DNA of 15,973 nucleotides from CANGYM01 sp044372405 (GTDB lineage: Bacteria > Pseudomonadota > Alphaproteobacteria > JAJTHO01 > CANGYM01). Shown in pieces: positions 6,421-12,946 of the stretch. Under the pieces are notes generated by a model. That model searched no databases. It saw only the letters and a program-made list of their open reading frames with translations, and had not been told where the DNA came from. Numbering within the stretch: position 1 is the first letter of the stretch; the number at the start of each line of letters is the position of its first letter. Made by a program: the position numbers and the translations under genes. Where the stretch lies: assembly GCA_044372405.1 (NCBI GenBank), contig JBILRW010000033.1:1-15973 (forward strand), in the 5' to 3' direction.

Positions 6421-7656
6421 ATGAAATCAGTCTCGTTTTGGACTCTGCTCTTTTTTGTGTCTCTTTCGGTTTCCGCCGTGGCGGAGAGCCAGGGTAATGC
6501 GTATATTCAAAAAAATCTGGTGGCCAGTCATCCCGAATGGGGGGCTGATGCTGTGGACCCCAAACTGATCAATGCCTGGGGCATTGCCATTCGTCCCGCA
6601 GGGGCCGGGGGTCATTTTTGGGTGACAGGGGCCGATCAAAGTTTTGAATATGTGGGCGATGTTCAGGCCTCCCCCGATCCAAAATTACGGACGCTGCATC
6701 TGGATGATCTGACCCACGTCACCTTGCCAGTGGGGGGAAAAGAAAGCTTTGCCACGGGCGTCGTTTTTAACGGCAGCAAAGACAGCTTTGTTATCACCCA
6801 GTCCGTCAAAGGGGCCGATCCCATCACCGCGCCGGCCAAATTCCTTTTTGCCTCTGACGGCGGCATTATCTCCGCCTGGACCGAGCGTAAAAAACCCGAT
6901 GGGACCTTTGATTGGCCGTCTGAGGCCAAAACGGTGATTGACCTTTCCGAGGAAGGCGCCCAGTTTTTTGGCCTGGCCATCAATAAGGCTGAAAATCGTC
7001 TGTATGCCGCTGATTTTGGAAAAAACCCAAAAATCTATACCTTTGATGCAGCCTTTAAACCCGTCAATGTGATTTTTGATAATCCCTTTGATGACAACAA
7101 AAACGGTAAAGTCGATCCCGGCGAATACGCGCCCTTTAACATTCAGGGCCTGACCACGCCTGCGGGGGACTATCGTTTGTTTGTGGCCTATGCCAAAACC
7201 CAAGTCTGCCCTGATGAAGAAATCGCCGAGGGCACCTGCCGCAAAGGCGAGCTTTTTGTCGGTGAAGAAGACACGAGCAAACCCGGCCTGGGCCGTCTGG
7301 CCGAATTTACGGAAGACGGCAAGTTGGTGGCGGTCTGGAATGACGGCGAAAAACTCAGCGCCCCCTGGGGGGTTGTGTTCGCACCGAAAGAAGGATTCGG
7401 CGCCCTGTCCGGTCATCTGCTGGTGGCCAATTTCGGGGATGCCAATGACGGCACCATCGCGGCCTTTGATCCCAAAACCCGGACCTTTAAGGATTACTTA
7501 CGGGATCCAAACGGAAAACCCGTGGTGATTGATAAGGTCTGGGGCCTCCTCTTTGGCAACGGCGAAAGCCTGGGCGATAAAAACGCCCTCTATTTTGCCG
7601 CCGGCCCCAAAGACGAAACCCATGGCCTGTTTGGGAGTTTGCGGGTTGTCAGGTGA
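6421..7656 (+). CDS. Secreted TIGR03118-family beta-propeller-like protein
   Basis: The first 21 residues form a Sec signal peptide (hydrophobic core FWTLLFFVSLSVS, cleavage after AVA). The mature part begins YIQKNLVASHPEWGADAVDPKLINAWGIA and later has WGVVFAPKEGF and LLVANFGDANDGTIAAFDP, the recurring pattern of the TIGR03118 family, whose function is unknown. Residues 224-235 (DDNKNGKVDPGE) fit an EF-hand calcium-binding loop at positions 1, 3, 5, 6, 9 and 12. Two cysteines (QVCPDEE...GTCRKG) could form a disulphide. The ATG at 6421 was chosen over an upstream TTG (6358) because the signal peptide starts there. The stop TGA belongs to the first unit of a heptamer array. The Fur-like site suggests induction by low iron. 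Confidence 0.85.
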   Translation: MKSVSFWTLLFFVSLSVSAVAESQGNAYIQKNLVASHPEWGADAVDPKLINAWGIAIRPAGAGGHFWVTGADQSFEYVGDVQASPDPKLRTLHLDDLTHVTLPVGGKESFATGVVFNGSKDSFVITQSVKGADPITAPAKFLFASDGGIISAWTERKKPDGTFDWPSEAKTVIDLSEEGAQFFGLAINKAENRLYAADFGKNPKIYTFDAAFKPVNVIFDNPFDDNKNGKVDPGEYAPFNIQGLTTPAGDYRLFVAYAKTQVCPDEEIAEGTCRKGELFVGEEDTSKPGLGRLAEFTEDGKLVAVWNDGEKLSAPWGVVFAPKEGFGALSGHLLVANFGDANDGTIAAFDPKTRTFKDYLRDPNGKPVVIDKVWGLLFGNGESLGDKNALYFAAGPKDETHGLFGSLRVVR

Positions 7657-7685
7657 CAGGTGACAGGTGACAGGTGACAGGTGAC
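7651..7685 (+). repeat. Heptamer tandem repeat (AGGTGAC)5 overlapping a stop codon
   Basis: Five perfect AGGTGAC units run from 7651 to 7685. The first supplies the last codon (AGG, Arg) and the stop TGA of the TIGR03118-type gene. The same unit forms a longer array at 12643-12719 at the same position relative to the glycosyltransferase gene. Confidence 0.95.
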
Positions 7686-8004
7686 GACAGTGGGGGGGCA
7701 GCAGGCCCTGGAAAATAATGTGTTATACCAATTCACTTTCAAAAAAAGGCCAATAGACTCCGTCATGCCTGACAAGAAGATATGATATAAAGTGAGCAAC
7801 GCGAACGCAGATCCGGTATCCAGCGCAACTGTCAAAAGGCACAGTCTTTTGCCTTTATATTCTTTAAAAAACAAAGAATAAAACGCTTCGCGTTTTGGCA
7901 TATGGGGGGGATCCCGTCGGGGCGCTCACTGCGTTCGCTGGTCCGGAATGACGAAAAACATAGGTTTTTTATAGAAATTAACGGCCCTGGGGTAAATTTA
8001 GCCC
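7686..8004. repeat. Gene-free stretch with dispersed repeat and three consecutive hairpins
   Basis: No gene is supported here. The part from CGTCATGCCTGAC (about 7763) to CCGGAATGACG (about 7954) is bounded by inverted CGTCAT and holds GATCCGGTATCCAG and GATCCCGTC, the look of a dispersed proteobacterial palindromic element. Inside it are three hairpins in a row: CAAAAG/CTTTTG (7833-7851), TATTCTTT/AAAGAATA (7858-7880) and AAAACGC-TTC-GCGTTTT (7880-7896). GGGGTAAATTTAGCCCC (7989-8005) at the right end touches the stop codon of the lipoprotein gene and may serve as a weak terminator for it. Confidence 0.55.
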
Positions 8005-8811
8005 CTATTCCCCATGATTCTGACCCGCATAGTACCCCAATTCCATAGGGCGATGGACCATATCCCGATTCAGCTTGGGAAAGGTTTGTTTCATGTATGC
8101 CTTGGCCTCACCGGTTTTATCCACAATACCCAGGGCCACATCATCATTGGTAAAGGTGGGAACGGACATATAAACAATGGTACCCAGCAAAACCCCCAGC
8201 GGACTGGTTTGCTGGGCAATGATATTGGAATTTTTATACCCCTCGCGATCGGTGGTCAGGTTAATATCGCCCAGATAAAGCAGCTCCCCAGGTTTGACCT
8301 CAAAACCTCCATACATGGGTTTCAGACTGACCTTGTGCAGGCCGCCTTTGGCTTGCCATTCTTTGCCTAAATAAATGTGGTCAATCACGTAATACCCAGG
8401 TTTTAACGCAAACACTTGATAGGGCTGATCCACCGGCACCAGGGCAAAGTGTTCGTGGATCACGCCGCCGTAGGGGTTGACCTCTGTGACCGAGGCTCCC
8501 TCTTCATCAGAAAGCATGGCCGCGGTGGTGCCATCATCGGGGGAATCGTCGGTTTCAGCGGCAGGGTCAGTCTCTTTTGACCCTATGTCCACAGGTTTGG
8601 GTTGCCCCGTCATGGGGTCATAGGGCGTAAAGCGAAGGGTGGCGGCATCCTTAAACGGCGAATCCACGCGGGTGATGACAACACCGTATTCCTCTGGCTT
8701 TTCATCCACCATACCGCTTAAGCCATATGGATTTTTCCTCGGGGGCGGCTGATGAGCGCACGCGGAAAGTATGAGCAATCCCAACAAAACCCACGCTTTT
8801 TTTTGTGGCAT
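8005..8811 (-). CDS. Predicted lipoprotein of unknown function
   Basis: The 268-residue protein starts with a lipoprotein signal (MPQKKAWVLLGLLILSAC), so Cys18 in the LSAC lipobox would be lipidated and the protein anchored in the inner or outer membrane. The body has a proline-rich start, an acidic Asp/Glu/Thr segment near residues 90-110, and a beta-rich C-terminal half with GYYVIDHIYLG and PGELLYLGDINL. I recognise no named domain. The ATG at 8811, with AGGGG about 11 bp upstream, was preferred to the upstream in-frame ATG at 8859 because the lipobox spacing then fits. The gene is divergent from another lipoprotein gene, with only 61 bp between the starts. Confidence 0.75.
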   Translation of the reverse strand: MPQKKAWVLLGLLILSACAHQPPPRKNPYGLSGMVDEKPEEYGVVITRVDSPFKDAATLRFTPYDPMTGQPKPVDIGSKETDPAAETDDSPDDGTTAAMLSDEEGASVTEVNPYGGVIHEHFALVPVDQPYQVFALKPGYYVIDHIYLGKEWQAKGGLHKVSLKPMYGGFEVKPGELLYLGDINLTTDREGYKNSNIIAQQTSPLGVLLGTIVYMSVPTFTNDDVALGIVDKTGEAKAYMKQTFPKLNRDMVHRPMELGYYAGQNHGE

Positions 8812-8872
8812 AATCCGCAGCCCCTGTGCTAAAAAAGACAATGTTTGTTTTATTCGCAAAGGACCTTATCCG

Positions 8873-9478
8873 ATGGTTTCCCGCTTTGTAAAGGCTGTTT
8901 CTGTCTTCTCAATTCTGCTGATTGTCTCGGCCTGTGCCCGCAATCTGGACCCCAATGTTTATTCTGAACGGGATGCGGGTCAGGTTTCAGATACGTTTCA
9001 GGGGGTTGTCCTCAGCTCGCGCCCTGTGACGGTGGGCGGCGCCGATGAAACCCTGGGCAACACCACAGGTCTGGTTGTGGGGGGAATCGTTGGGGGTCTG
9101 GCCGGTAACCAAATCGGAAACGGATCGGGTCAGGTGGCGGCCACCGTGGGCGGGGCCCTGGTTGTGGCGGCGCTGGGCGCGGTCATTCAGGGCGAAATGT
9201 CCAAACAGCCCGGCATTGAATATGTTATCAAAATCTGGGACAACAACAGTGCCTACAGCACCAGCGAAACCGTTGAGGATTACAGGGGCCGCACCACCAA
9301 ACGCAACAAAGAAAGCCGCCGTGATAACGAGAGGGTCTTAACCATCGTGCAGGGACCAGAGTCCACGTTACAAGTCGGCCAGCGCGTTTTTGTGATTGTG
9401 CAGAACAATGGCCGTTCCCGCGTCATTGTGGATAACAGCGGCACGGGCGTAATTAATGCGAAAAAGACGGGATCGTAA
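8873..9478 (+). CDS. Glycine-zipper lipoprotein, 17-kDa surface antigen / SlyB-like
   Basis: The first 21 residues form a lipoprotein signal with lipobox VSAC (Cys21). A glycine-zipper segment follows at about 59-105, with GGIVGGLAGNQIGNGSG and GGALVVAALGAVIQGE, as in the Rickettsia 17-kDa antigen and the SlyB/PcpC lipoproteins of the outer membrane. The C-terminal part (YVIKIWDNNSAYS...QVGQRVFVIVQNNGRSRVI) resembles the small beta domain of that group. The start was set at 8873, with AAAGGA about 9 bp upstream; longer readings run through the divergent gene. The stop lies in the loop of a hairpin that ends at the gltX start, 10 bp away, so the two genes are probably co-transcribed. Confidence 0.85.
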   Translation: MVSRFVKAVSVFSILLIVSACARNLDPNVYSERDAGQVSDTFQGVVLSSRPVTVGGADETLGNTTGLVVGGIVGGLAGNQIGNGSGQVAATVGGALVVAALGAVIQGEMSKQPGIEYVIKIWDNNSAYSTSETVEDYRGRTTKRNKESRRDNERVLTIVQGPESTLQVGQRVFVIVQNNGRSRVIVDNSGTGVINAKKTGS

Positions 9479-9487
9479 GCCGTCTTT
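9463..9487 (+). promoter_or_regulatory. Hairpin spanning the lipoprotein stop and the gltX start
   Basis: AAAGACGG (9463-9470) pairs perfectly with CCGTCTTT (9480-9487); the 9-nt loop holds the TAA stop of the lipoprotein gene, and the ATG of gltX follows at once. Only three T follow the GC part, so it is a poor intrinsic terminator. It could limit translation of gltX, which has no clear Shine-Dalgarno, or partly end the upstream transcript. Confidence 0.5.
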
Positions 9488-10822
9488 ATGATCAAAACCC
9501 GCTTTGCCCCCAGCCCCACCGGTCGTTTGCACGTGGGTAATATTCGTATTGCCCTGATTAACTGGTTGTTTGCCCAAAAAAACGGGGGGTCTTTCCTGCT
9601 GCGTTTTGATGATACGGACATTGAACGCTCGGAAAAAATTTTTGAGGACGGGATTATTCAGGATCTTCTCTGGCTGGGCCTCACCTTTGATGATACCGCC
9701 TATCAATCCCGCCGGTTTGATCGGTATGCGGATGTTCAGCAGCAGTTAATGGCGGCGGGTCGGTTATATCCCTGTTATGAAACGGGGGAAGAGCTGGCCA
9801 TCAAGCGCAAAATTCTCTTAAGCCAAGGAAAGCCTCCCCTTTATGATCGGGCGGCGTTGTCCCTAACTCAGGCGCAAAAAGACGTTTTTGAGGCCGAAGG
9901 TCGCATCCCCCACTGGCGGTTTTTATTGAATCATGCGCCTGTGACCTGGCAAGACATGGGGCGCGGGGCGGTGCATTTTGAGGGGCAGCATCTCTCGGAC
10001 CCCGTCCTGTTTCGGGGAAACGGCGTGCCGGTGTATTCCCTGGCCTCAGTCGTGGATGATATTGATTTTGGGATCAGTCATGTGATTCGGGGGGAAGATC
10101 ACGTGGTCAATACGGCGTCCCAAATCCAACTCTGCCAGGCGCTCAGCCATGATCACCCCACCTATTGGCATATCCCCCTGCTGGTGGATGCCAAGGGGGG
10201 TGAGCTTTCCAAACGCCTGGGCAGCCTGAGCATCGCCAGCTTGCGGGACGAGGGGTTTGAGGCCGTATCCATCACCGCGCTGCTTTCCCGTTTGGGATCG
10301 TCGCTGCCCATTACGCCGCTGGAAACATTGGATCAGGTGGTGGCGGGATTCGATGAAACGGCCTATAGCCGCGCCACACCCCGTTTTGACAGTGACGAGC
10401 TCCGTCACCTGAACGCCCGCATTTTGCACAAAACCCCGTTTGATGCCGTCAAAGACCGCCTGGTTTCCCTGATGGGTCCTGACGTGGACGAGGCTTTTTG
10501 GCGGGCCGTCCGCCCCAATTTGGTGTTTCTGGCGGATGTTTCCCCCTGGTGGACCATGTCCCGGGGCGACATCACCCCCCTGATGGCTGAGGAGGATAAG
10601 GATTTTTTGCAAACAGCGGCGGCTTCCCTACCCCCCGCCCCCTGGGATGCCAACACCTGGGGAATCTGGACAAAAACCCTGGCGGAACAGACGGGACGCA
10701 AGGGCAAATCCCTCTTTCTCCCGCTGCGTCGCGCCCTGACCGGTCAAGAATCCGGCCCCGATATGCCGGCGCTACTCCCCCTGATGGCGCCGGAGGTGGC
10801 GCGGCGGCGGTTGTTGATCTGA
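9488..10822 (+). CDS. gltX: Glutamate-tRNA ligase
   Basis: GltX charges tRNA(Glu), or both tRNA(Glu) and tRNA(Gln) in organisms that use GatCAB, with glutamate in the cytosol. The class I signatures are clear: RFAPSPTGRLHVGN (HIGH-type motif HVGN at 15-18) and ELSKRLGSLS (KMSKS-type motif, 239-243). RFDDTD, the PLYDRAALSL/WRFLL segment and VIRGEDHVVNTASQIQL are also conserved. At 444 residues it is slightly shorter than E. coli GltX (471). Alphaproteobacteria often have two gltX copies, and the LSKRxGSLS form is typical of one of these; whether it charges tRNA(Gln) cannot be told. The C-terminal anticodon-binding part (LPLRRALTGQESGPDMPALLPLM) is complete. The start overlaps a hairpin and lacks a clear ribosome-binding site. 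Confidence 0.95.
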   Translation: MIKTRFAPSPTGRLHVGNIRIALINWLFAQKNGGSFLLRFDDTDIERSEKIFEDGIIQDLLWLGLTFDDTAYQSRRFDRYADVQQQLMAAGRLYPCYETGEELAIKRKILLSQGKPPLYDRAALSLTQAQKDVFEAEGRIPHWRFLLNHAPVTWQDMGRGAVHFEGQHLSDPVLFRGNGVPVYSLASVVDDIDFGISHVIRGEDHVVNTASQIQLCQALSHDHPTYWHIPLLVDAKGGELSKRLGSLSIASLRDEGFEAVSITALLSRLGSSLPITPLETLDQVVAGFDETAYSRATPRFDSDELRHLNARILHKTPFDAVKDRLVSLMGPDVDEAFWRAVRPNLVFLADVSPWWTMSRGDITPLMAEEDKDFLQTAAASLPPAPWDANTWGIWTKTLAEQTGRKGKSLFLPLRRALTGQESGPDMPALLPLMAPEVARRRLLI

Positions 10823-10829
10823 CTTTAAC

Positions 10830-10841
10830 AGGACTTACGCA
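10830..10841 (+). repeat. Solo copy of the MITE-like terminal repeat
   Basis: AGGACTTACGCA is identical over 12 bp to the right end of the 6129-6281 element (minus strand, 6267-6256). It lies just after gltX and directly before the surviving part of the yefM remnant, so it probably marks one breakpoint. Confidence 0.55.
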
Positions 10842-10845
10842 GAAC

Positions 10846-10938
10846 CTTCAAAACCCTAAAAATGCCGATTTTTTGTATCAAAGCCTTGGTCAGATTGAAT
10901 CCGGTCAGATTCATCGGGTGGCGAGTGATGAGGCATGA
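10846..10938 (+). pseudogene. yefM-like antitoxin remnant (C-terminal 30 codons)
   Basis: The frame from 10846 reads LQNPKNADFLYQSLGQIESG, then ends 10 codons later with a TGA at 10936-10938. This matches the C-terminal end of YefM/Phd antitoxins (an SPxNAxxLxxSIxQxExG-like pattern). The DNA-binding N-terminal part is missing; upstream are only the AGGACTTACGCA motif and gltX. The stop overlaps the yoeB ATG as ATGA, the usual arrangement of such modules, which supports the call. Confidence 0.65.
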
Positions 10939-11057
10939 ACCTTGTCTTTTCTCAAAAAGCATGGGATCAGTTTTGCGCCCTGGCGGATCAGGACCCCAAA
11001 TTGCAAAAGAAAATCAGAACGCTGATCAAGGAATGCCTAACGTCTCCCTTTTCTGGC
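10935..11057 (+). pseudogene. yoeB-like toxin remnant (N-terminal 41 codons)
   Basis: The frame from the ATG at 10935 begins MNLVFSQKAWDQFCAL and continues ADQDPKLQKKIRTLIKECLTSPFSG. This closely follows the YoeB family start (MKLxWSxxxWDDYLxWxxxDxKxxKKINxLIKDxxRxPFxG). YoeB is a ribosome-dependent mRNA interferase. The similarity stops after residue 41, and the catalytic C-terminal half (Glu, Arg and terminal His-Tyr) is absent. The sequence then becomes antisense to the NlpC/P60 gene, so the toxin is dead. The frame closes soon after at 11132. Confidence 0.75.
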
Positions 11058-11522
11058 CGTCATCCGATGCCGCCGCTGCCAGGATGGGGTGTACCGGGTT
11101 TCCATCACCCCCTGATGTCGGTCGGCGTGTAAAAAGGTCTCTGCCGTCAAGCGAAACGCGAAATGGACGGGGTCTTGGCTGAGCGAAAAAATCAGAATAT
11201 CGCCGTCTCTCGTCTCTTCCCGGGGGATGAGGCGGGCGAAGGATAAAAAATGCTCTTTTACGGCGGCGCGTTCCATGTCCGTTAGGGCTTTGGGGTCATG
11301 GGGATAAACGGGCAGGGCAGGGGGGCGCAGCCCCATGTCCCGGGCCACCCCCACAATCAAGCCATAACAGTCGCAGCCCACGCCCTTCAAACTCGCCCCA
11401 TGGTGAAAGGGGGTGCCGATCCAGGACCTTAAGACGGCGGGATCAAAAAATCGTACAGCCCTGTTTGAATCTCTGGTATCACCAAGGGGGGCGGATGCCC
11501 CTAAAGGGAAATTTATGCGCAT
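11037..11522 (-). CDS. NlpC/P60 cell-wall peptidase of the gene-transfer-agent/phage type
   Basis: NlpC/P60 peptidases cut gamma-D-Glu-diaminopimelate bonds in peptidoglycan stem peptides. The 161-residue protein shows SWIGTPFHHGASLKGVGCDCYG (residues 33-54, catalytic Cys52), then a DGDILIF turn, His120 (VHFAF) and His132 (FLHADRHQG), the order of the catalytic triad in the phage/GTA tail-peptidase subgroup. No other tail or GTA gene is nearby, so it is probably a stand-alone relic. The ATG at 11522 has a strong GGAAGGA 8 bp upstream and overlaps the start of the divergent glycosyltransferase gene. The first 25 residues are unlike the family. The last residues and stop codon (11037-11057) lie on the antisense of the yoeB remnant, so the natural C-terminus was replaced. 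Confidence 0.8.
   Translation of the reverse strand: MRINFPLGASAPLGDTRDSNRAVRFFDPAVLRSWIGTPFHHGASLKGVGCDCYGLIVGVARDMGLRPPALPVYPHDPKALTDMERAAVKEHFLSFARLIPREETRDGDILIFSLSQDPVHFAFRLTAETFLHADRHQGVMETRYTPSWQRRHRMTARKGRR
11515..11522. promoter_or_regulatory. Palindrome holding two divergent start codons
   Basis: ATGCGCAT contains the ATG of the glycosyltransferase gene (plus, 11515-11517) and that of the peptidase gene (minus, 11522-11520). Each start has a good Shine-Dalgarno inside the other reading frame: AAAGGGAA on the plus strand and GGAAGGA on the minus strand. The 5' ends of the two mRNAs must be complementary. Confidence 0.75.
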
Positions 11523-12648
11523 TTTACAAGTCCTTCCATCGTTGGTTTCGGGGGGGGTTGAGCGGGGAACGCTGGAAATCGCCTCGGCCTTGGTGGCGGA
11601 GGATCACCAGGCCCTGGTCGCCAGCAGCGGCGGACCCTTGGTGGCGGAGCTGGAAGACATGGGGGCCAACCATGTTCGCCTGCCGCTGAATACAAAAAAT
11701 CCCTGGATCATGGGCAAAAACGCACTGGCCCTGGCATCGTTGGTTCGGCAGCAGGGGGTGGATCTGATCCACGCCCGCAGCCGAGCCCCGGCCTGGTCGG
11801 CCCTGGCGGCGGCGCGGCGGTGCGGCGTGCCCTTTATCACCACCTATCACGGGATTTATGGTCAGGGAAATGCAGCCAAACGCTTTTACAACAGCGTCAT
11901 GGCCCGGGGGGATGTGGTCATTGCGCCGTCAGAATTTACCCGGGATTATCTGATGCAGCATCACCCCAAAACACATCCGGATCGCGTGGTGGTGATTCCC
12001 CGGGGGGTGGATACGGATTATTTTGATCCGACGTTATGGGCGGGGCAGGCCCTGGAGATTCCCGCCATCGCGGCCCTGATTCAGCGGGCCATTCGACCGC
12101 TTTGGATTCTGCCTGCCCGGTTGTCGCGGTGGAAGGGGCATGATGTGGCCCTCTCCGCCTTTGCGGCCTCGGGCGTTTCGGGATCCCTGATTTTTTGCGG
12201 GGCCGATACGCCGGATGCCCCCTATCGTCAGGAACTCAGCCAGCGCATACGGGATTTGGGCCTGGGCGAGCGTGTCTTTTTCGGCAATGTCCCCGCCGCC
12301 ACCATGCCCGCCCTGTACGCGGCGGCGGATTATGTCCTCTCGCCGGCGCTGAAGCCCGAAAGTTTTGGCCGCGTCATCATCGAGGCCGCCGCCATGGCCA
12401 AAATCGTCATTGCCACAAACCACGGCGGCGCCGCCGAAACGGTCATTGCTGGGGAAACGGGGTTTTTGATTCCGCCAGAGGAGGCCGAATCGGCCCTAAC
12501 CCAGGCCATGAAAACCGTCTGGACCCTGCCCGATGCCGCCCAACATACCCTGGGCCAGGCCGCCCGCCAGCGCATGGTGGATCATTACAGCCTCTCGGCC
12601 ATGCAACAGGCAACGCTGGGTGTTTATGGGGGGCAGGGGGGCAGGTGA
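11515..12648 (+). CDS. GT4-family glycosyltransferase
   Basis: This retaining, GT-B-fold enzyme transfers a sugar from a nucleotide donor, most likely in lipopolysaccharide or other surface-glycan synthesis at the inner face of the membrane. The 377-residue protein begins MRILQVLPSLVSGGVERGTL, the acceptor-side GG(V/A)ER pattern. It then has VIPRGVDTDYFDP, LPARLSRWKGHDVAL and the donor-site PESFGRVIIEAAAM with the EX7E pair (Glu282, Glu290), and HGGAAETVIAGETGFLIPP. The start at 11515 is backed by AAAGGGAA 4-6 bp upstream; longer readings run into the peptidase gene. The sugar and acceptor cannot be read from sequence. The last codons GGQGGR and the TGA merge into a heptamer array, so the natural end may have been changed. 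Confidence 0.92.
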   Translation: MRILQVLPSLVSGGVERGTLEIASALVAEDHQALVASSGGPLVAELEDMGANHVRLPLNTKNPWIMGKNALALASLVRQQGVDLIHARSRAPAWSALAAARRCGVPFITTYHGIYGQGNAAKRFYNSVMARGDVVIAPSEFTRDYLMQHHPKTHPDRVVVIPRGVDTDYFDPTLWAGQALEIPAIAALIQRAIRPLWILPARLSRWKGHDVALSAFAASGVSGSLIFCGADTPDAPYRQELSQRIRDLGLGERVFFGNVPAATMPALYAAADYVLSPALKPESFGRVIIEAAAMAKIVIATNHGGAAETVIAGETGFLIPPEEAESALTQAMKTVWTLPDAAQHTLGQAARQRMVDHYSLSAMQQATLGVYGGQGGR

Positions 12649-12719
12649 CAGGGGACAGGTGACAGGGGACAGGGGACAGGTGACAGGTGACAGGTGACAG
12701 GTGACAGGTGACAGGTGGC
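12643..12719 (+). repeat. Heptamer tandem array, 11 units of AGGKGAC
   Basis: Eleven units run without gap from 12643 to 12719: seven AGGTGAC, three AGGGGAC (units 2, 4 and 5) and a final AGGTGGC. The first unit supplies the Arg codon and TGA stop of the glycosyltransferase gene. Read on the minus strand it gives HLSPVTC-type repeats in all frames, which is not a real protein. Confidence 0.95.
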
Positions 12720-12832
12720 AGAAACAACCCCCGTCCTCTGTCTTCGATCCGAACGCTGCTCCATAAAATACAATTTTTAGATGCGTTTTACGCCGTTCTA
12801 TGCCATAAAATCTTGAGACATCTCTTGGAAAA
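12720..12832. other. Intergenic stretch after the heptamer array
   Basis: I see no gene, strong promoter or stable hairpin in this 113-bp stretch. It contains the region upstream of the DUF1828-like gene and its small leader ORF. Confidence 0.4.
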
Positions 12833-12946
12833 ATGATTAAGGCCAATTCGACCATTCCTTCGTGGTGGGGAGCGATAGACAAAAAAAGCAATCACCGAGG
12901 AACTTTCCATGAACCTGGGGCAACATCAGGGAGGAAAAAATTATGA
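12833..12946 (+). CDS. Possible 37-residue leader or coupled ORF
   Basis: An ATG at 12833 opens a 37-codon frame (MIKANSTIPSWWGAIDKKSN and 17 more residues) whose TGA overlaps the next ATG as ATGA. A GGAA lies close upstream (about 4 bp), a weak ribosome-binding site. The exact 4-bp overlap suggests translational coupling, yet the frame could be open by chance. The sequence resembles nothing I know. Confidence 0.3.
   Translation: MIKANSTIPSWWGAIDKKSNHRGTFHEPGATSGRKKL

Noticed and set aside
6685..7416. 243-codon open frame on the minus strand
   Set aside because: It is a shadow of the TIGR03118-type gene, which has a signal peptide and conserved motifs.
11055..11132. Continuation of yoeB beyond residue 41
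   Set aside because: The reading PMPPLPGWGVPGF looks faintly like the YoeB middle part, but it is antisense to the conserved end of the NlpC/P60 protein, so the likeness is probably chance.
10862..11182. 106-codon plus-strand frame after gltX
   Set aside because: It is out of frame with both the yefM and yoeB remnants and shows no recognisable pattern.
12643..12719. Possible CRISPR array
   Set aside because: The units are 7 bp and directly adjacent, with no spacers and no cas genes.
12443..12891. Minus-strand frames rich in HLSPVTC repeats
   Set aside because: They come from translation of the AGGTGAC array; such repeats are a known source of false hypothetical proteins.
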